64,000 nucleotides of DNA from assembly GCF_014698235.1 (NCBI RefSeq), contig NZ_JACJSP010000007.1:62001-126000 (forward strand), in the 5' to 3' direction. Source of the DNA: Limnothrix sp. FACHB-406 (GTDB taxonomy: Bacteria > Cyanobacteriota > Cyanobacteriia > CACIAM-69d). The notes beneath the pieces were generated by a model. That model did not search any database. It had not been told where the DNA came from and saw nothing but the letters and a program-made list of their open reading frames with translations. Below, one piece after another: positions 17,483-26,079 of the stretch. Numbering within the stretch: position 1 is the first letter of the stretch; every line of letters begins with the position of its first letter. The position numbers were made by a program, and so were the translations under genes.

Positions 17483-18646
17483 CTAGTATTGGGGAACCGA
17501 AGGATCCACTTCTTGGCTCCAAGCATTGATCCCGCCCTTGACGTTGATGCCGTCAATGCCAGACTTTTGCAGGATCCCGAGGGCCTTGGCCGATCGCCCG
17601 CCCATCTTGCAGTGAACCACCAACTTGCGGCCCTTGAGCAGGTCTTTCACCTTCCCAACCCCGCTGCCGCTTTCGATATCTGGCAACGGCACCAACACCG
17701 ATCCCGGAATGCGGCCGATTTCAAACTCGTTGGGGTTGCGCACATCCAACAGCAGGAAGTCTTCGCCGCTGTCGATCAAAGATTTCAAGTCCGTGACGCT
17801 CATTTCGGCCACGTCGGGTTTTTCTTCGGCTTGGCCCACGGGCGGTAACCCACAGAATTGTTGATAGTCAATCAACTTTTCAATGACGGGACGTTCGGGG
17901 TTGGGCCGCAACTTCAGTTCCCGGAACTTCATATCCAAGGCGTTGTACAGCAACAGGCGACCATTCAGGGTCGTGCCCTTGCCCAAGATGATTTTGACGG
18001 TTTCCGTGGCTTGGATTACGCCAATGATCCCCGGCAAAATTCCCAACACGCCACCTTCGGCGCAGGAAGGAACCATGCCCGGCGGCGGGGGTTCGGGATA
18101 GAGGTCGCGGTAGTTGGGGCCGCCTTCGTAATTAAAGACGGTGGCTTGGCCCTCAAACCGGAAAATGGAACCGTAAACGTTGGGCTTGTCGAGCAGAACG
18201 CAAGCGTCGTTCACCAGGTAGCGGGTGGGGAAGTTGTCCGTTCCGTCTACCACGATGTCGTAGGGGCGGAAGATATCAAGGGCGTTTTCAGAACTGAGCC
18301 GCGCCTCGTACAAATCCACTTGGCAGTAGGGGTTAATTTCGAGGATCCGATTTTTGGCGGATTCGATTTTGGGTTTGCCAACCCAGGATGTGCCGTGGAT
18401 AACTTGGCGTTGCAGGTTGGAGTAGTCCACCACGTCAAAGTCCACCAAGCCAATCCGGCCAATGCCGGCGGCGGCGAGGTAGAGCAGCAGGGGCGAACCC
18501 AAACCGCCGCTGCCAATGCAGAGCACGCTGGCGGCTTTCAGACGCTTTTGGCCTTCCAGTCCCACTTCGGGCAGGATGAGGTGTCGAGAGTAGCGTTCGT
18601 ACTCTTCTTTTAGGAGTTGTGTGTTGCTGGTATCGATATTCAGCAT
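17483..18646 (-). CDS. moeB: MoeB/ThiF-type adenylyltransferase fused to a rhodanese domain
   Basis: An E1-like enzyme (387 residues) that adenylates the C-terminal glycine of a small sulfur carrier, with a rhodanese domain that supplies sulfur. The nucleotide site is CIGSGGLGSPLLLYL, with VDFDVVDYSNLQRQ and the catalytic-region SCAEGGVLGILPGIIG. The zinc-binding Cys pairs of E. coli MoeB are missing (YRDLYPEPPPPG takes their place), as I recall for cyanobacterial MoeB-rhodanese forms. The rhodanese active site is VVHCKMGGRSAKA. The ATG at 18646 is the natural start. A JAMM protease lies upstream on the same strand. Confidence 0.92.
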   Translation of the reverse strand: MLNIDTSNTQLLKEEYERYSRHLILPEVGLEGQKRLKAASVLCIGSGGLGSPLLLYLAAAGIGRIGLVDFDVVDYSNLQRQVIHGTSWVGKPKIESAKNRILEINPYCQVDLYEARLSSENALDIFRPYDIVVDGTDNFPTRYLVNDACVLLDKPNVYGSIFRFEGQATVFNYEGGPNYRDLYPEPPPPGMVPSCAEGGVLGILPGIIGVIQATETVKIILGKGTTLNGRLLLYNALDMKFRELKLRPNPERPVIEKLIDYQQFCGLPPVGQAEEKPDVAEMSVTDLKSLIDSGEDFLLLDVRNPNEFEIGRIPGSVLVPLPDIESGSGVGKVKDLLKGRKLVVHCKMGGRSAKALGILQKSGIDGINVKGGINAWSQEVDPSVPQY

Positions 18647-18821
18647 AGGTTGCGAGGTGGTTTGGGTTCGATGCCCGATCGCGGGGGGGCGATCGCGCCT
18701 TCGATCGCTGTGAGGGGTTTCCCGTCCAGGCATCACCTTGGGGGGCGATCGGCCTTGGGGGGAATCAACGAATCGCAGTGGCTAAGCAACCGGGCGCGCC
18801 AGGGGCAGTTGAGATCAACAA

Positions 18822-19403
18822 TCAGGATCCACAAAGAACGATCGACTCGGGCTGAAACTGGCGATCGAGATTGAGTCGCCAGCTTTGCCAGTCCACGGTT
18901 TGATCGCCTTTTACCGACAGGATCAGGTACGAGTAGTCAGGCCAAGCACAGGCGCGATCGAACTCGGATGGAACGGCCGGATGTTGCGGGTGTGAATGAT
19001 AAACCCCAATGATATCAAGGTTACGGGCACGACCGGCCCGCATGGCCGCCAACATCGTGGCCGGGGCGATCGCATAGCGACGCTCAGGACTGGTTTCGCC
19101 AGCGGGGATCGGATCCAAGGTGCGAAAGGGTTCATCGGTGAGTTGCTCCCAATCGTTATTGGCGGGCCACAGCTCATAGACAATCGCCGCGATCGCCTCG
19201 ATCGCCCCCATGGAACCTGCGGGGGCTGGATTCCTTGGGCCGACTGGTGACTCAATCGGTAATTCAACCGGTGATTCAACCGGTAATTCAACTGGGGTGC
19301 GCACTTGCCGGCCCAGCAACAGGCCGCAACATTCATAGGGCAAAGCCGCTTCCGCTGCTCGACACAGTTGCTCCAGGAGCGATCGGGAGAGTTGGAGAGT
19401 CAT
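18822..19403 (-). CDS. JAMM/MPN (M67) metallopeptidase
   Basis: A zinc isopeptidase-like enzyme of 193 residues. The JAMM motif is complete: Glu24 in PYECCGLL, then YHSHPQHPAVPSEFD (HxH, Ser, Asp). Family members trim or release ubiquitin-like sulfur carriers and often sit beside E1-like enzymes, as here (moeB 175 bp downstream, same strand). An insert near residues 35-53 consists of four-residue repeats (PVEL-PVES-PVEL-PIES) encoded by 12-bp tandem repeats, probably a flexible loop. The substrate is not known. Confidence 0.88.
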   Translation of the reverse strand: MTLQLSRSLLEQLCRAAEAALPYECCGLLLGRQVRTPVELPVESPVELPIESPVGPRNPAPAGSMGAIEAIAAIVYELWPANNDWEQLTDEPFRTLDPIPAGETSPERRYAIAPATMLAAMRAGRARNLDIIGVYHSHPQHPAVPSEFDRACAWPDYSYLILSVKGDQTVDWQSWRLNLDRQFQPESIVLCGS

Positions 19404-19516
19404 CTTTCAAGGGCCATCGCCGTTACCGGTGCTTTGGGAGGCGCGAGGAATGCAGCAGGTATTTTGAGATTTTGCAAATTCTTTACAGAATCTTTGCCAG
19501 ATTTTGCAAAAAAATG

Positions 19517-19547
19517 TTACAAAATTTTTCGTATCTTCAGCTACAAT
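19517..19547 (+). promoter_or_regulatory. candidate promoter for the 19599-19679 unit
   Basis: TACAAT at 19542-19547 matches the -10 consensus at five of six positions. TTACAA at 19517-19522 is a plausible -35, but with a long 19-bp spacer. Confidence 0.4.
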
Positions 19548-19598
19548 CAGGTCGAAGCAAATCCGACCGGATACCACACTGCGAAGATTGAATTCCTG

Positions 19599-19679
19599 AT
19601 GCAATCGCGTTTTGGGAGACGCGGCTTGCCTCACGACAGATTTTCCGTTTCCTCGGATGCACTAAAACGACGCAACTAG
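19599..19679 (+). CDS. candidate 26-residue basic small protein or sRNA region
   Basis: The ATG at 19599 encodes MQSRFGRRGLPHDRFSVSSD plus six residues, strongly basic. The frame sits neatly between a good -10 box (19542) and a T-tailed terminator (19686-19718), which would give a transcript of about 165 nt. The ribosome binding site is weak (GAAG about 17 nt upstream), so the unit could instead be a noncoding RNA. I recognise no homologue. Confidence 0.35.
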   Translation: MQSRFGRRGLPHDRFSVSSDALKRRN

Positions 19680-19685
19680 AACTGG

Positions 19686-19718
19686 AAAGCGGCGACCCGA
19701 TCGGGAACGCCGCTTTTT
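19686..19718 (+). terminator. rho-independent terminator (rightward)
   Basis: AAAGCGGC (19686-19693) pairs with GCCGCTTT (19709-19716), with an inner CCCG/CGGG stem and a run of five T. On the other strand only three T follow, so it works best rightwards, though it may also catch leftward transcripts from the sigma factor gene. Confidence 0.75.
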
Positions 19719-19784
19719 GTTGCAATTCGTTTGTTGAAATTAGTCGGTCGCAATCGGTTTGTTGCAGGCGGATTAAGGCGGCCG

Positions 19785-20777
19785 TTAGCTCGCCAAATAT
19801 TCCCGCACATCGGTGCGACGGCGCAGTTGCTTCAGGGCTTGGTGTTCCAACTGACGCACCCGCTCACGGCTGATGTTGAGTCGATCGCCCACCTTGGCCA
19901 AAGACAGTTCCCGACCATCTTCGAGACCAAAACGCAGGGTAATCACATCCCGTTGTTGAGGAGTCAGCTCCGCCAACAGGGCTTGCAAATCCAAGCGCAG
20001 GGCCTCGCGGCTGGCGTAATCTTCCGGCAGATCGCCTTCATCTTCCAGCAAGTCCTGAAGTTCCGTGTCTTGGTTGTCGCCCACTCGCAACTCCAGGGAA
20101 ACCGGTTGCCGCGAAATCAGCATGAATTCCCGCACTTGGGCCGGTTCCAATTCCAGCTCGGCCGCCACTTCCGAGAGCTTGGGCGATCGACCCAGTTTTT
20201 GGGTTAATTCCCGCTGCACCCGCTTCACCTTATTCAGCTTTTCGGTGATGTGAATCGGCAGGCGAATGGCGCGTGATTGCTGGGCGATCGCCCGCGTGAT
20301 CGCTTGGCGAATCCACCAGTAGGCATAGGTTGAAAATTTGTAGCCCATCATGGGGTCAAACTTCTCCACCCCACGCTCCAAACCCAAGCTGCCTTCTTGG
20401 ATCAGGTCTAAGAGTTCTAGGTTGCGTTTTTGGTATTTCTTGGCGATCGAAACCACAAGACGCAGGTTGGCTTCAATCATTTTTTTCTTTGCCCGATCGC
20501 CCACCCGCAACTGCTGGCGCAGATCTTCCACCGAAAGCTGGGCGGCGGCGGCCCATTCTTGCTCCGTGGGCGATCGATCCAACTCGCCCATCAGCTTCTC
20601 CTGGATGTCCAAGAGCCGCATCATTTGCTGCACTTGTTTGCCCAGAATAATTTCCTGTTCATCAGTCAGCAACGGAACTCGGCCAATTTCGTGCAAATAG
20701 GCGCGAACCAAATCGGCACTGTCACCTTCTCGCGACTTGGATCGCTGCGTTTGGGGGCGAATCATAGCGGTCGGCAT
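19785..20777 (-). CDS. RNA polymerase sigma-70 family factor, group 2
   Basis: A 330-residue sigma factor with regions 1.2 (DLVRAYLHEIGRVPLLT), 2 (EANLRLVVSIAKKYQKRNLE, FDPMMGYKFSTYAYWWIRQA), 3 and 4 (LSLAKVGDRLNISRERVRQL). The missing long region 1.1 and short N-terminus mark a group 2 (stress or nutrient) factor rather than the housekeeping SigA. I cannot say which of SigB to SigE it is. The ATG at 20777 is chosen because AGGA lies 8 nt upstream; in-frame starts at 20786 and 20801 are alternatives. Confidence 0.92.
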   Translation of the reverse strand: MPTAMIRPQTQRSKSREGDSADLVRAYLHEIGRVPLLTDEQEIILGKQVQQMMRLLDIQEKLMGELDRSPTEQEWAAAAQLSVEDLRQQLRVGDRAKKKMIEANLRLVVSIAKKYQKRNLELLDLIQEGSLGLERGVEKFDPMMGYKFSTYAYWWIRQAITRAIAQQSRAIRLPIHITEKLNKVKRVQRELTQKLGRSPKLSEVAAELELEPAQVREFMLISRQPVSLELRVGDNQDTELQDLLEDEGDLPEDYASREALRLDLQALLAELTPQQRDVITLRFGLEDGRELSLAKVGDRLNISRERVRQLEHQALKQLRRRTDVREYLAS

Positions 20778-21802
20778 GGTCAGCATCCTATTTTCAATCA
20801 CAAAGACGCGAGCACAAGAGCTTGCGGGTCGGCGTTATTCGTCAGCGTTATCGGCGTTCATTGATGAGCAAGTCTGTTTCAAAAAACGCCCTGGGAAACG
20901 AGTCCCACAAATTCCAAATTCGGATCTACACTGAAGATCCAAAGGTCAAGAGTCCACAAACCAAGAGCGGCCAAAACCCACCTGGCAACACTCAAAGGGA
21001 CAAAGAATTAGACGGTCTTGGATTGCAAAAAGTTCATTAAATTAACCTTGGGCAACAGTTCCCAGCAGAGTTACGGCGAGCCATTAGGCGACAATTTCGC
21101 AAAACCACGAAAAACGCAACCAAAGTCAGCCAAAACTCAGTTAGTCAAATTCGGTCACAACTGAAAATTCAGCAACCAACCAGAAGTCAACCAGAAATCT
21201 ATCAAAAATCAACCGAAAATCAGCCAGAATCGATCAAAACCAGTTCAGAATCAGCCAGAAATGCACTGGAAATCAACCATTCAAGAAGGATTGGAGTGTG
21301 ATCACGAAGGGAGTTATGGGCATTCAGTTTCCTTGAAGTTCATTGGTGAATCTCCCGGAAGCAAGATTTCAGCTCGATCGGTAACGTTAAGAGTCGAAAC
21401 AAATACCGAAGCACTGAAATTGGGCTGTTATTCACTCCACAAACTTGAATGAAGAATCAGGCTTTTTCAGGTTTCTGAGCGCGACTCTTTTTCCATAGTG
21501 ATCGCAAAAGTTGGAATTGGGTACGACAGACTGGGGAGCAATAACCGAACCTGAAAGATTGGTATCCCGCCCTGCGCTTGGTTGGTGCGCTGGGTTGGGG
21601 TTTTGGAAACCCCTTCAGCCGCTTCCGAGGATCAGCATCATGGTCTAGGTATAGCCAGCGGGTGCGACATTGCCATGGCAGTCATACGAAGTTTTTGTCA
21701 CACCACTGTTAAGCCTTGCGGGCCCGCGCGATCGCCCCTGATCGCCGTAGTCGCAACCATGGACGCGGCCATAACTGGTCGCTTGGGGGTTGAGGAAAAA
21801 TC
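20778..21802. other. long intergenic region with degenerate CAACCAGAAAT repeats
   Basis: About 1 kb lies between the sigma factor and HerA-like genes. Bases 21117-21285 are built from imperfect copies of (T)CAACCAGAAA and TCAGCCAGAA, mostly A and C. Open frames here (for example 21261-21452) lack ribosome binding sites and recognisable features. The sigma factor promoter must lie in the left part but was not resolved. Confidence 0.5.
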
Positions 21803-21922
21803 ATGACTGTTGTAGAGAGTTCGGGCAATCAAGTTTCAGGTGCTCAAGATCCTGCGGGCGATCGCCCGATCAATCGCCTGCCCCATAACCCAACCCATCA
21901 ACGTTCTATGAGCACGTTTTAA
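21803..21922 (+). CDS. candidate 39-residue small protein
   Basis: The ATG at 21803 has GAGG 7-8 nt upstream and opens a frame beginning MTVVESSGNQVSGAQD and ending RSMSTF. Its stop (TAA) overlaps by 4 bp (TTAA) the stop of the convergent HerA-like gene. The same arrangement is seen at two other convergent pairs in this window. The composition (Ser, Asn, Gln, Pro) suggests a disordered peptide. I recognise no family. Confidence 0.4.
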   Translation: MTVVESSGNQVSGAQDPAGDRPINRLPHNPTHQRSMSTF

Positions 21923-23697
21923 AATCCCAAATCAGCCTTGGCTTTGTCCCCTTCCGCGATCGCGATTTCATCGGGCAGTTCTTCCCAAAAAGTGTCGCCA
22001 ATTTCCGCATAGAACTTCTCATCATAGGGACGAGTTCTAACCACTACAGGCATGGGCACAGCATGGCCCAAAACTAGGGCCTGTTGCTTGGAATCCAACT
22101 TGGCCAAAACCGATCGCAGGCTTTGTCCTCCTGCCACACCGGTAAAGATAGCTTCAATATCTTTTTCGTCATTCAACAGGGCTGTAATTCTGGTTCCAAT
22201 TTGCGACATGACCTCGTTATCAATCCCCGAGGGACGCTGATCAACCACCAGCAAGGTGACAAAATATTTCCGCATTTCACGGGCGATCGTGCCGAAAATA
22301 GTTTGCTTGGCGGTGGCGGGATCCAGGAAGCGGTGTGCTTCCTCAATCGTGATCATCAATTGGCGGGGCTTGTCGTTGGGATCCTTGGTTTGCAAAAAGC
22401 GCTCAGCTTTGCGCACGTAAATGCCATGAATCCGACGAGAAATAATATTAGTAGCTAGCATATAAGCCAACATGTTTGATTGGGAACCGAATTCGATAAT
22501 GACGTGTTTTCCAGCTTCCAAGGAGTCCAAAATTTGCTTGATATAATCCGAGCCAGCATTTCTCATATATTTGATTTGATCAAGACGATTCAACTTTCGT
22601 TGCAGCGCCATGATCGAAGATTTACTGCCCATTTTGGTTTCGCAAAAATCCTGAATTTCCTCATTGGTCATGCTGAGGAGCCGTGAAATCCAAGATTTAC
22701 CAAATTCATTTTGCAAAATAATTGCATTTTCAACGCTGGCTTCGGAAAGATTCAGCTCCGCACTCACCAGCATCAAATCTTCCACATCAATTTGGTCATA
22801 GCTGATGTAGAGTTCTCGGGCATCGCGCACGCCTCGGCGCTTAGTGGATTCCGCGTCCAGGGTGTAAATTTCCACTTGCCCCGGGAAAAGTTGTCGCAAC
22901 CCTTTGACGGTGTTGATTCCTTTGCCTTCGCGCATGGCTTCCCAGCCATATTCCGAATGCATATCAAAGATTAAGTTCACCGCCACTTGCTTGCGAATTG
23001 TGCCCGCCAACAGCAGACGGGTGAGGAATGATTTCCCGGTTCCCGATTTCCCAAAAACGCCGTTACTGCGCTCCACGAATCGATCGAGGTCAATGCAAAC
23101 GGGCACATCGGTATCGATCGGCATTCCAATCGCAAAATTGCGTCGCTGGGGATCGTCTTCCCAACCAAACACGATCCGAAAGTCCCGATCGCTCGCTTCA
23201 TAGACCTGCGAAAAGTGACTAGGAATGGTTTTCACGGGTAACAATTCCAAATTGGCATCGCGGTTAGCAGCAAAGGAGGCTAAATTACTGGATGCTTGGT
23301 TGCCGTTTTTGTCCTTGGCTTTGCCGTTTTTGCGGGCCGATTGGGCAGGTTCTGGAGCCAAGCGATCGGGTAAAGGCAGGTTTTCCCAGTCCATCTCTGC
23401 CTGGGGCACAAACATCAGCATGGGAGCGAGTTCGATCGTCCCAAACGTGCCACTACCGGCCAGCACATCGCGCAAAAAATCATCATCGGGATGGGGCGGA
23501 TCGATCGTAATTCGTTGGCTGGAGGTTCCCAAAGCCACATCGGTTAACATGCAAAAAAAGTGCGATCGCCGCCCCCGCACCACCAAAAATTTGCCCACTC
23601 GCATCTCTTCCACGGAAACATCGGCATGGAGCCGCACCTCCAGCCCTTCGCTAAGGGAACCTTGAATGACTGAGCCGAGTGGAACGTCTTGGGGCAT
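21919..23697 (-). CDS. HerA/DUF87-type ATPase (FtsK-HerA superfamily)
   Basis: A hexameric DNA-translocase-like ATPase, 592 residues. The N-terminal beta-rich HAS-barrel (residues 1-110) is followed by a linker and the RecA-like core with Walker A GVFGKSGTGKSFLTRL, Walker B LMITIEEAHRFLDP and a downstream LLVVDQRPSGID sensor segment. The ATG at 23697 is chosen over 23775 because the barrel starts there. HerA enzymes usually pair with the nuclease NurA in end resection, or with other nucleases in defence; neither neighbour encodes one, so its partner is unknown. Confidence 0.88.
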   Translation of the reverse strand: MPQDVPLGSVIQGSLSEGLEVRLHADVSVEEMRVGKFLVVRGRRSHFFCMLTDVALGTSSQRITIDPPHPDDDFLRDVLAGSGTFGTIELAPMLMFVPQAEMDWENLPLPDRLAPEPAQSARKNGKAKDKNGNQASSNLASFAANRDANLELLPVKTIPSHFSQVYEASDRDFRIVFGWEDDPQRRNFAIGMPIDTDVPVCIDLDRFVERSNGVFGKSGTGKSFLTRLLLAGTIRKQVAVNLIFDMHSEYGWEAMREGKGINTVKGLRQLFPGQVEIYTLDAESTKRRGVRDARELYISYDQIDVEDLMLVSAELNLSEASVENAIILQNEFGKSWISRLLSMTNEEIQDFCETKMGSKSSIMALQRKLNRLDQIKYMRNAGSDYIKQILDSLEAGKHVIIEFGSQSNMLAYMLATNIISRRIHGIYVRKAERFLQTKDPNDKPRQLMITIEEAHRFLDPATAKQTIFGTIAREMRKYFVTLLVVDQRPSGIDNEVMSQIGTRITALLNDEKDIEAIFTGVAGGQSLRSVLAKLDSKQQALVLGHAVPMPVVVRTRPYDEKFYAEIGDTFWEELPDEIAIAEGDKAKADLGF

Positions 23698-23925
23698 AGG
23701 ATGAGAAAATTTAGGAAACGATTTAGCCAGTATGAAAGCGGGAGGTTGTGATTGGGAATTGCGAACAAACCGCAATTTAAGGACTGATTAAGATCTGGTT
23801 CAAGCCGGAATCGATCAATATCAGATCAGCATCAGATCAGCGCTCAGATTGACGAAGATCAAACGATCATCTCGTTATTTTAACGGCATTATCTACCCTT
23901 CAGATTTACACTCGGTGTTTCGGCC

Positions 23926-25122
23926 ATGAGTATCTGTTTATCGCTCATTGTCAAAAATGAAGCCCATCAGATCGATCGCTGCCTCAACAGTGTGCGCGAC
24001 TGTGTGGATGAAATTTTAGTGTTAGATACGGGTTCCACCGATGACACCGTTGAGCGGGCCCGATCACACGGGGCGCGGGTGGCTTTTTTCGATTGGTGCA
24101 ATGATTTTGCGGCCGCCCGAAACGCAGCTTTGGCCCAAATCGAGAGCGATTGGGTGTTGGTGTTGGATGCGGATGAGTGGTTGCTGCCGGAAGCGATCGA
24201 ACCGATTCGCGAAGCGGTTAGCTATCCAGAGCATTTGGTGGTGAATTTGGTGCGTCGAGAATTGGGCGCAGTGCAATCTCCCTATTCTTTGGTCTCGCGC
24301 TTGTTTCGGCGGCATCCTGAAATTCAGTTCGATCGCCCCTACCACGCCATTATTGATGACAGTGTGGTGCGGCTTTTGCAACAGGAATCCCACTGGAAAA
24401 TTGTGTCCCTTTCGATGCCGGCCATCGATCATGATGGCTATCGGCTCGATCGGATTGCCAGTGCTTCCAAAGCCGATCGGGCCAAGGCTGCCATGGAAGT
24501 TTTTTGGAAAGCAAATCCAGAGGATCCCTACGTCTGTAGCAAGTTGGGGGCCCTGCTCATCGACTTAGGAGAACCTGAACAAGGGATCGCACTCTTGAAA
24601 ACCGGTCTCAAGCGGGCAGAACAAGAGAAAATGACCGAAGTTTTATATGAGCTACACTATCACTTGGCAATTTTTTATAATCAACAACAGAACCTCGATT
24701 TAGCCCAAGCCCATTATCGTGCGGCTTTGCGCCAACCAGTTCTGCCAATTTTGAAATTAGGTTCTTTGATCAATTTAGGTAATCTTTACCGCCAAAAAGG
24801 AAACCTACAGGCGGCCTATGAGAGCTATCGTCAAGCAGTGATCATTGATCCCAACTTTGCGATCGCCCATTACAATTTAGGTTCAAACCTGCGAGCAATG
24901 AACCGTACTTTGGAGGCGATCGAACATTATCAAAAAGCTATTGAACTCGATCCGGCAAAGCCCGAATTTCACCAAAATTTAGGCGCAGCTTTCTTGAAAG
25001 GTGGCAATGTGCCCGAAAGTCTGAAAGCCTTTAAGACAGCCGTTGAATTATATGATCAACAGCAGTCACCGGAAGCGGAGCGAATTCGCCAAACTTTACG
25101 AGAACTGAAATTCGAGATTTAG
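23926..25122 (+). CDS. family 2 glycosyltransferase with TPR repeats
   Basis: A 398-residue two-part protein. Residues 1-200 are a GT-A fold: SLIVKNEAHQIDRCLNSV, the nucleotide-binding DTGSTDDTVERA and the DxD-like LVLDADEW. Residues 215-390 are TPR repeats (NLGNLYRQKGNLQAAYESYR, YNLGSNLRAMNRTLEAIEHY, NLGAAFLKGGNVPESLKAFK). The combination is common in cyanobacteria and probably glycosylates proteins or cell-surface glycans, with the TPRs holding the acceptor. A 12-bp tandem repeat (25118-25141) covers the stop codon. Confidence 0.9.
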   Translation: MSICLSLIVKNEAHQIDRCLNSVRDCVDEILVLDTGSTDDTVERARSHGARVAFFDWCNDFAAARNAALAQIESDWVLVLDADEWLLPEAIEPIREAVSYPEHLVVNLVRRELGAVQSPYSLVSRLFRRHPEIQFDRPYHAIIDDSVVRLLQQESHWKIVSLSMPAIDHDGYRLDRIASASKADRAKAAMEVFWKANPEDPYVCSKLGALLIDLGEPEQGIALLKTGLKRAEQEKMTEVLYELHYHLAIFYNQQQNLDLAQAHYRAALRQPVLPILKLGSLINLGNLYRQKGNLQAAYESYRQAVIIDPNFAIAHYNLGSNLRAMNRTLEAIEHYQKAIELDPAKPEFHQNLGAAFLKGGNVPESLKAFKTAVELYDQQQSPEAERIRQTLRELKFEI

Positions 25123-25141
25123 TTTGAGGTTTAGTTTGAAG
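25118..25141. repeat. 12-bp tandem repeat over the glycosyltransferase stop codon
   Basis: TTTAGTTTGAGG and TTTAGTTTGAAG are adjacent, followed by a partial third unit (TTTAGACTC). The first contains the TAG stop. Confidence 0.65.
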
Positions 25142-25299
25142 TTTAGACTCAGAAATTCAAAAAGCGCTAAGCAAGCCCCTTGCGTTCATCGCCAGTCCAT
25201 CACTGCAAAAAGCGCCTAAAACAACACCTAAGCAACAGATTGGCATCGCAGCAATATCTTGAGTCAGGATCGAATCAGGGTTGATTGGCCATTGCTGAG

Positions 25300-25995
25300 C
25301 TATGGGTTGACCTTACCAGGCTCAGTGTTCTTGAAAGCCCCCCGTTGAGAGGCGATCGCGTCGGCCCAGCGGGTAGTTTCTGGCAGTCTGTAGCGCGGGG
25401 TGCAATTCAAAACCAACTCGATCGCCGTGGGCAAACTCACTCGATGCCCCGAGGAAACATAAAGCGGCCGACAATTGTGGCGCGATCGGACAATTGCGCC
25501 AATAGTTTCTTCGCGATCGATCAAAGGTTGCCAACTTCCCTTCGCCAAATCTAGCGGCTCGTGGGTTCCAATCAAGTGGGATTTTGCCACACCAATGGTT
25601 GGCAGGTTCAACAACAATCCCAAGTGGCAAGCTAACCCAAACCGACGCGGGTGAGCATAGCCTTGACCATCACATAAAACCAGATCTGGTTTTTGTTGAA
25701 GCTGATCAAAAGCTTGCAAAATCACTGGCACTTCTCGAAAGGATAAAAATCCCGGCACATAGGGAAAAGGAGTGGGAATTCGAGCGATCGCAAATTCGAG
25801 TCGCTCCAAGCCAGGAAAGCTCAAAACCACAACGGCTGCACGGGCGATCGCGCCATTTTCTTCAAACCCCACATCAGCTCCCCCAATCAATTTTGGGGCA
25901 GAGAATTGATCCTGCAAGATCACTCGATCGCGCAGTTGATTTTGAATTTCTTTGGCGGCTTCTGTCGTTTTTGGCCAATCATCAATTAAGTTCAT
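25300..25995 (-). CDS. nfi: endonuclease V (deoxyinosine 3' endonuclease)
   Basis: A repair enzyme that nicks DNA next to deaminated adenine (inosine). The 231-residue protein has the metal-binding Asp in LIGGADVGFE, the signature PYVPGFLSFREVP with its Glu, and LVLCDGQGYAHPRRFGLACH with the second Asp and the substrate-binding loop; VAKSHLIG follows. It reads leftwards, convergent with the glycosyltransferase. Nothing is missing, and an active enzyme is expected. Confidence 0.95.
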   Translation of the reverse strand: MNLIDDWPKTTEAAKEIQNQLRDRVILQDQFSAPKLIGGADVGFEENGAIARAAVVVLSFPGLERLEFAIARIPTPFPYVPGFLSFREVPVILQAFDQLQQKPDLVLCDGQGYAHPRRFGLACHLGLLLNLPTIGVAKSHLIGTHEPLDLAKGSWQPLIDREETIGAIVRSRHNCRPLYVSSGHRVSLPTAIELVLNCTPRYRLPETTRWADAIASQRGAFKNTEPGKVNP

Positions 25996-26079
25996 TTCAT
26001 CAATCTCATCTGATACATTTTTCTTTTAAAGATTTGATATCAATAACATTTTTATTAAATTTCCTGCAATGCGTATCAT

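Larger units (their letters stand above)
19404..19784. other. intergenic region holding a compact rightward transcription unit
   Basis: It contains an AT-rich promoter zone (19460-19550) with two GATTTTGCAAA repeats, a 26-codon frame and a strong terminator, described separately. The AT-rich part probably also drives the leftward JAMM-moeB genes. Confidence 0.55.

Noticed and set aside
20822-21452. Two rightward frames upstream of the HerA-like gene
   Set aside because: Both lack ribosome binding sites and recognisable features, and they run through or beside low-complexity repeats.
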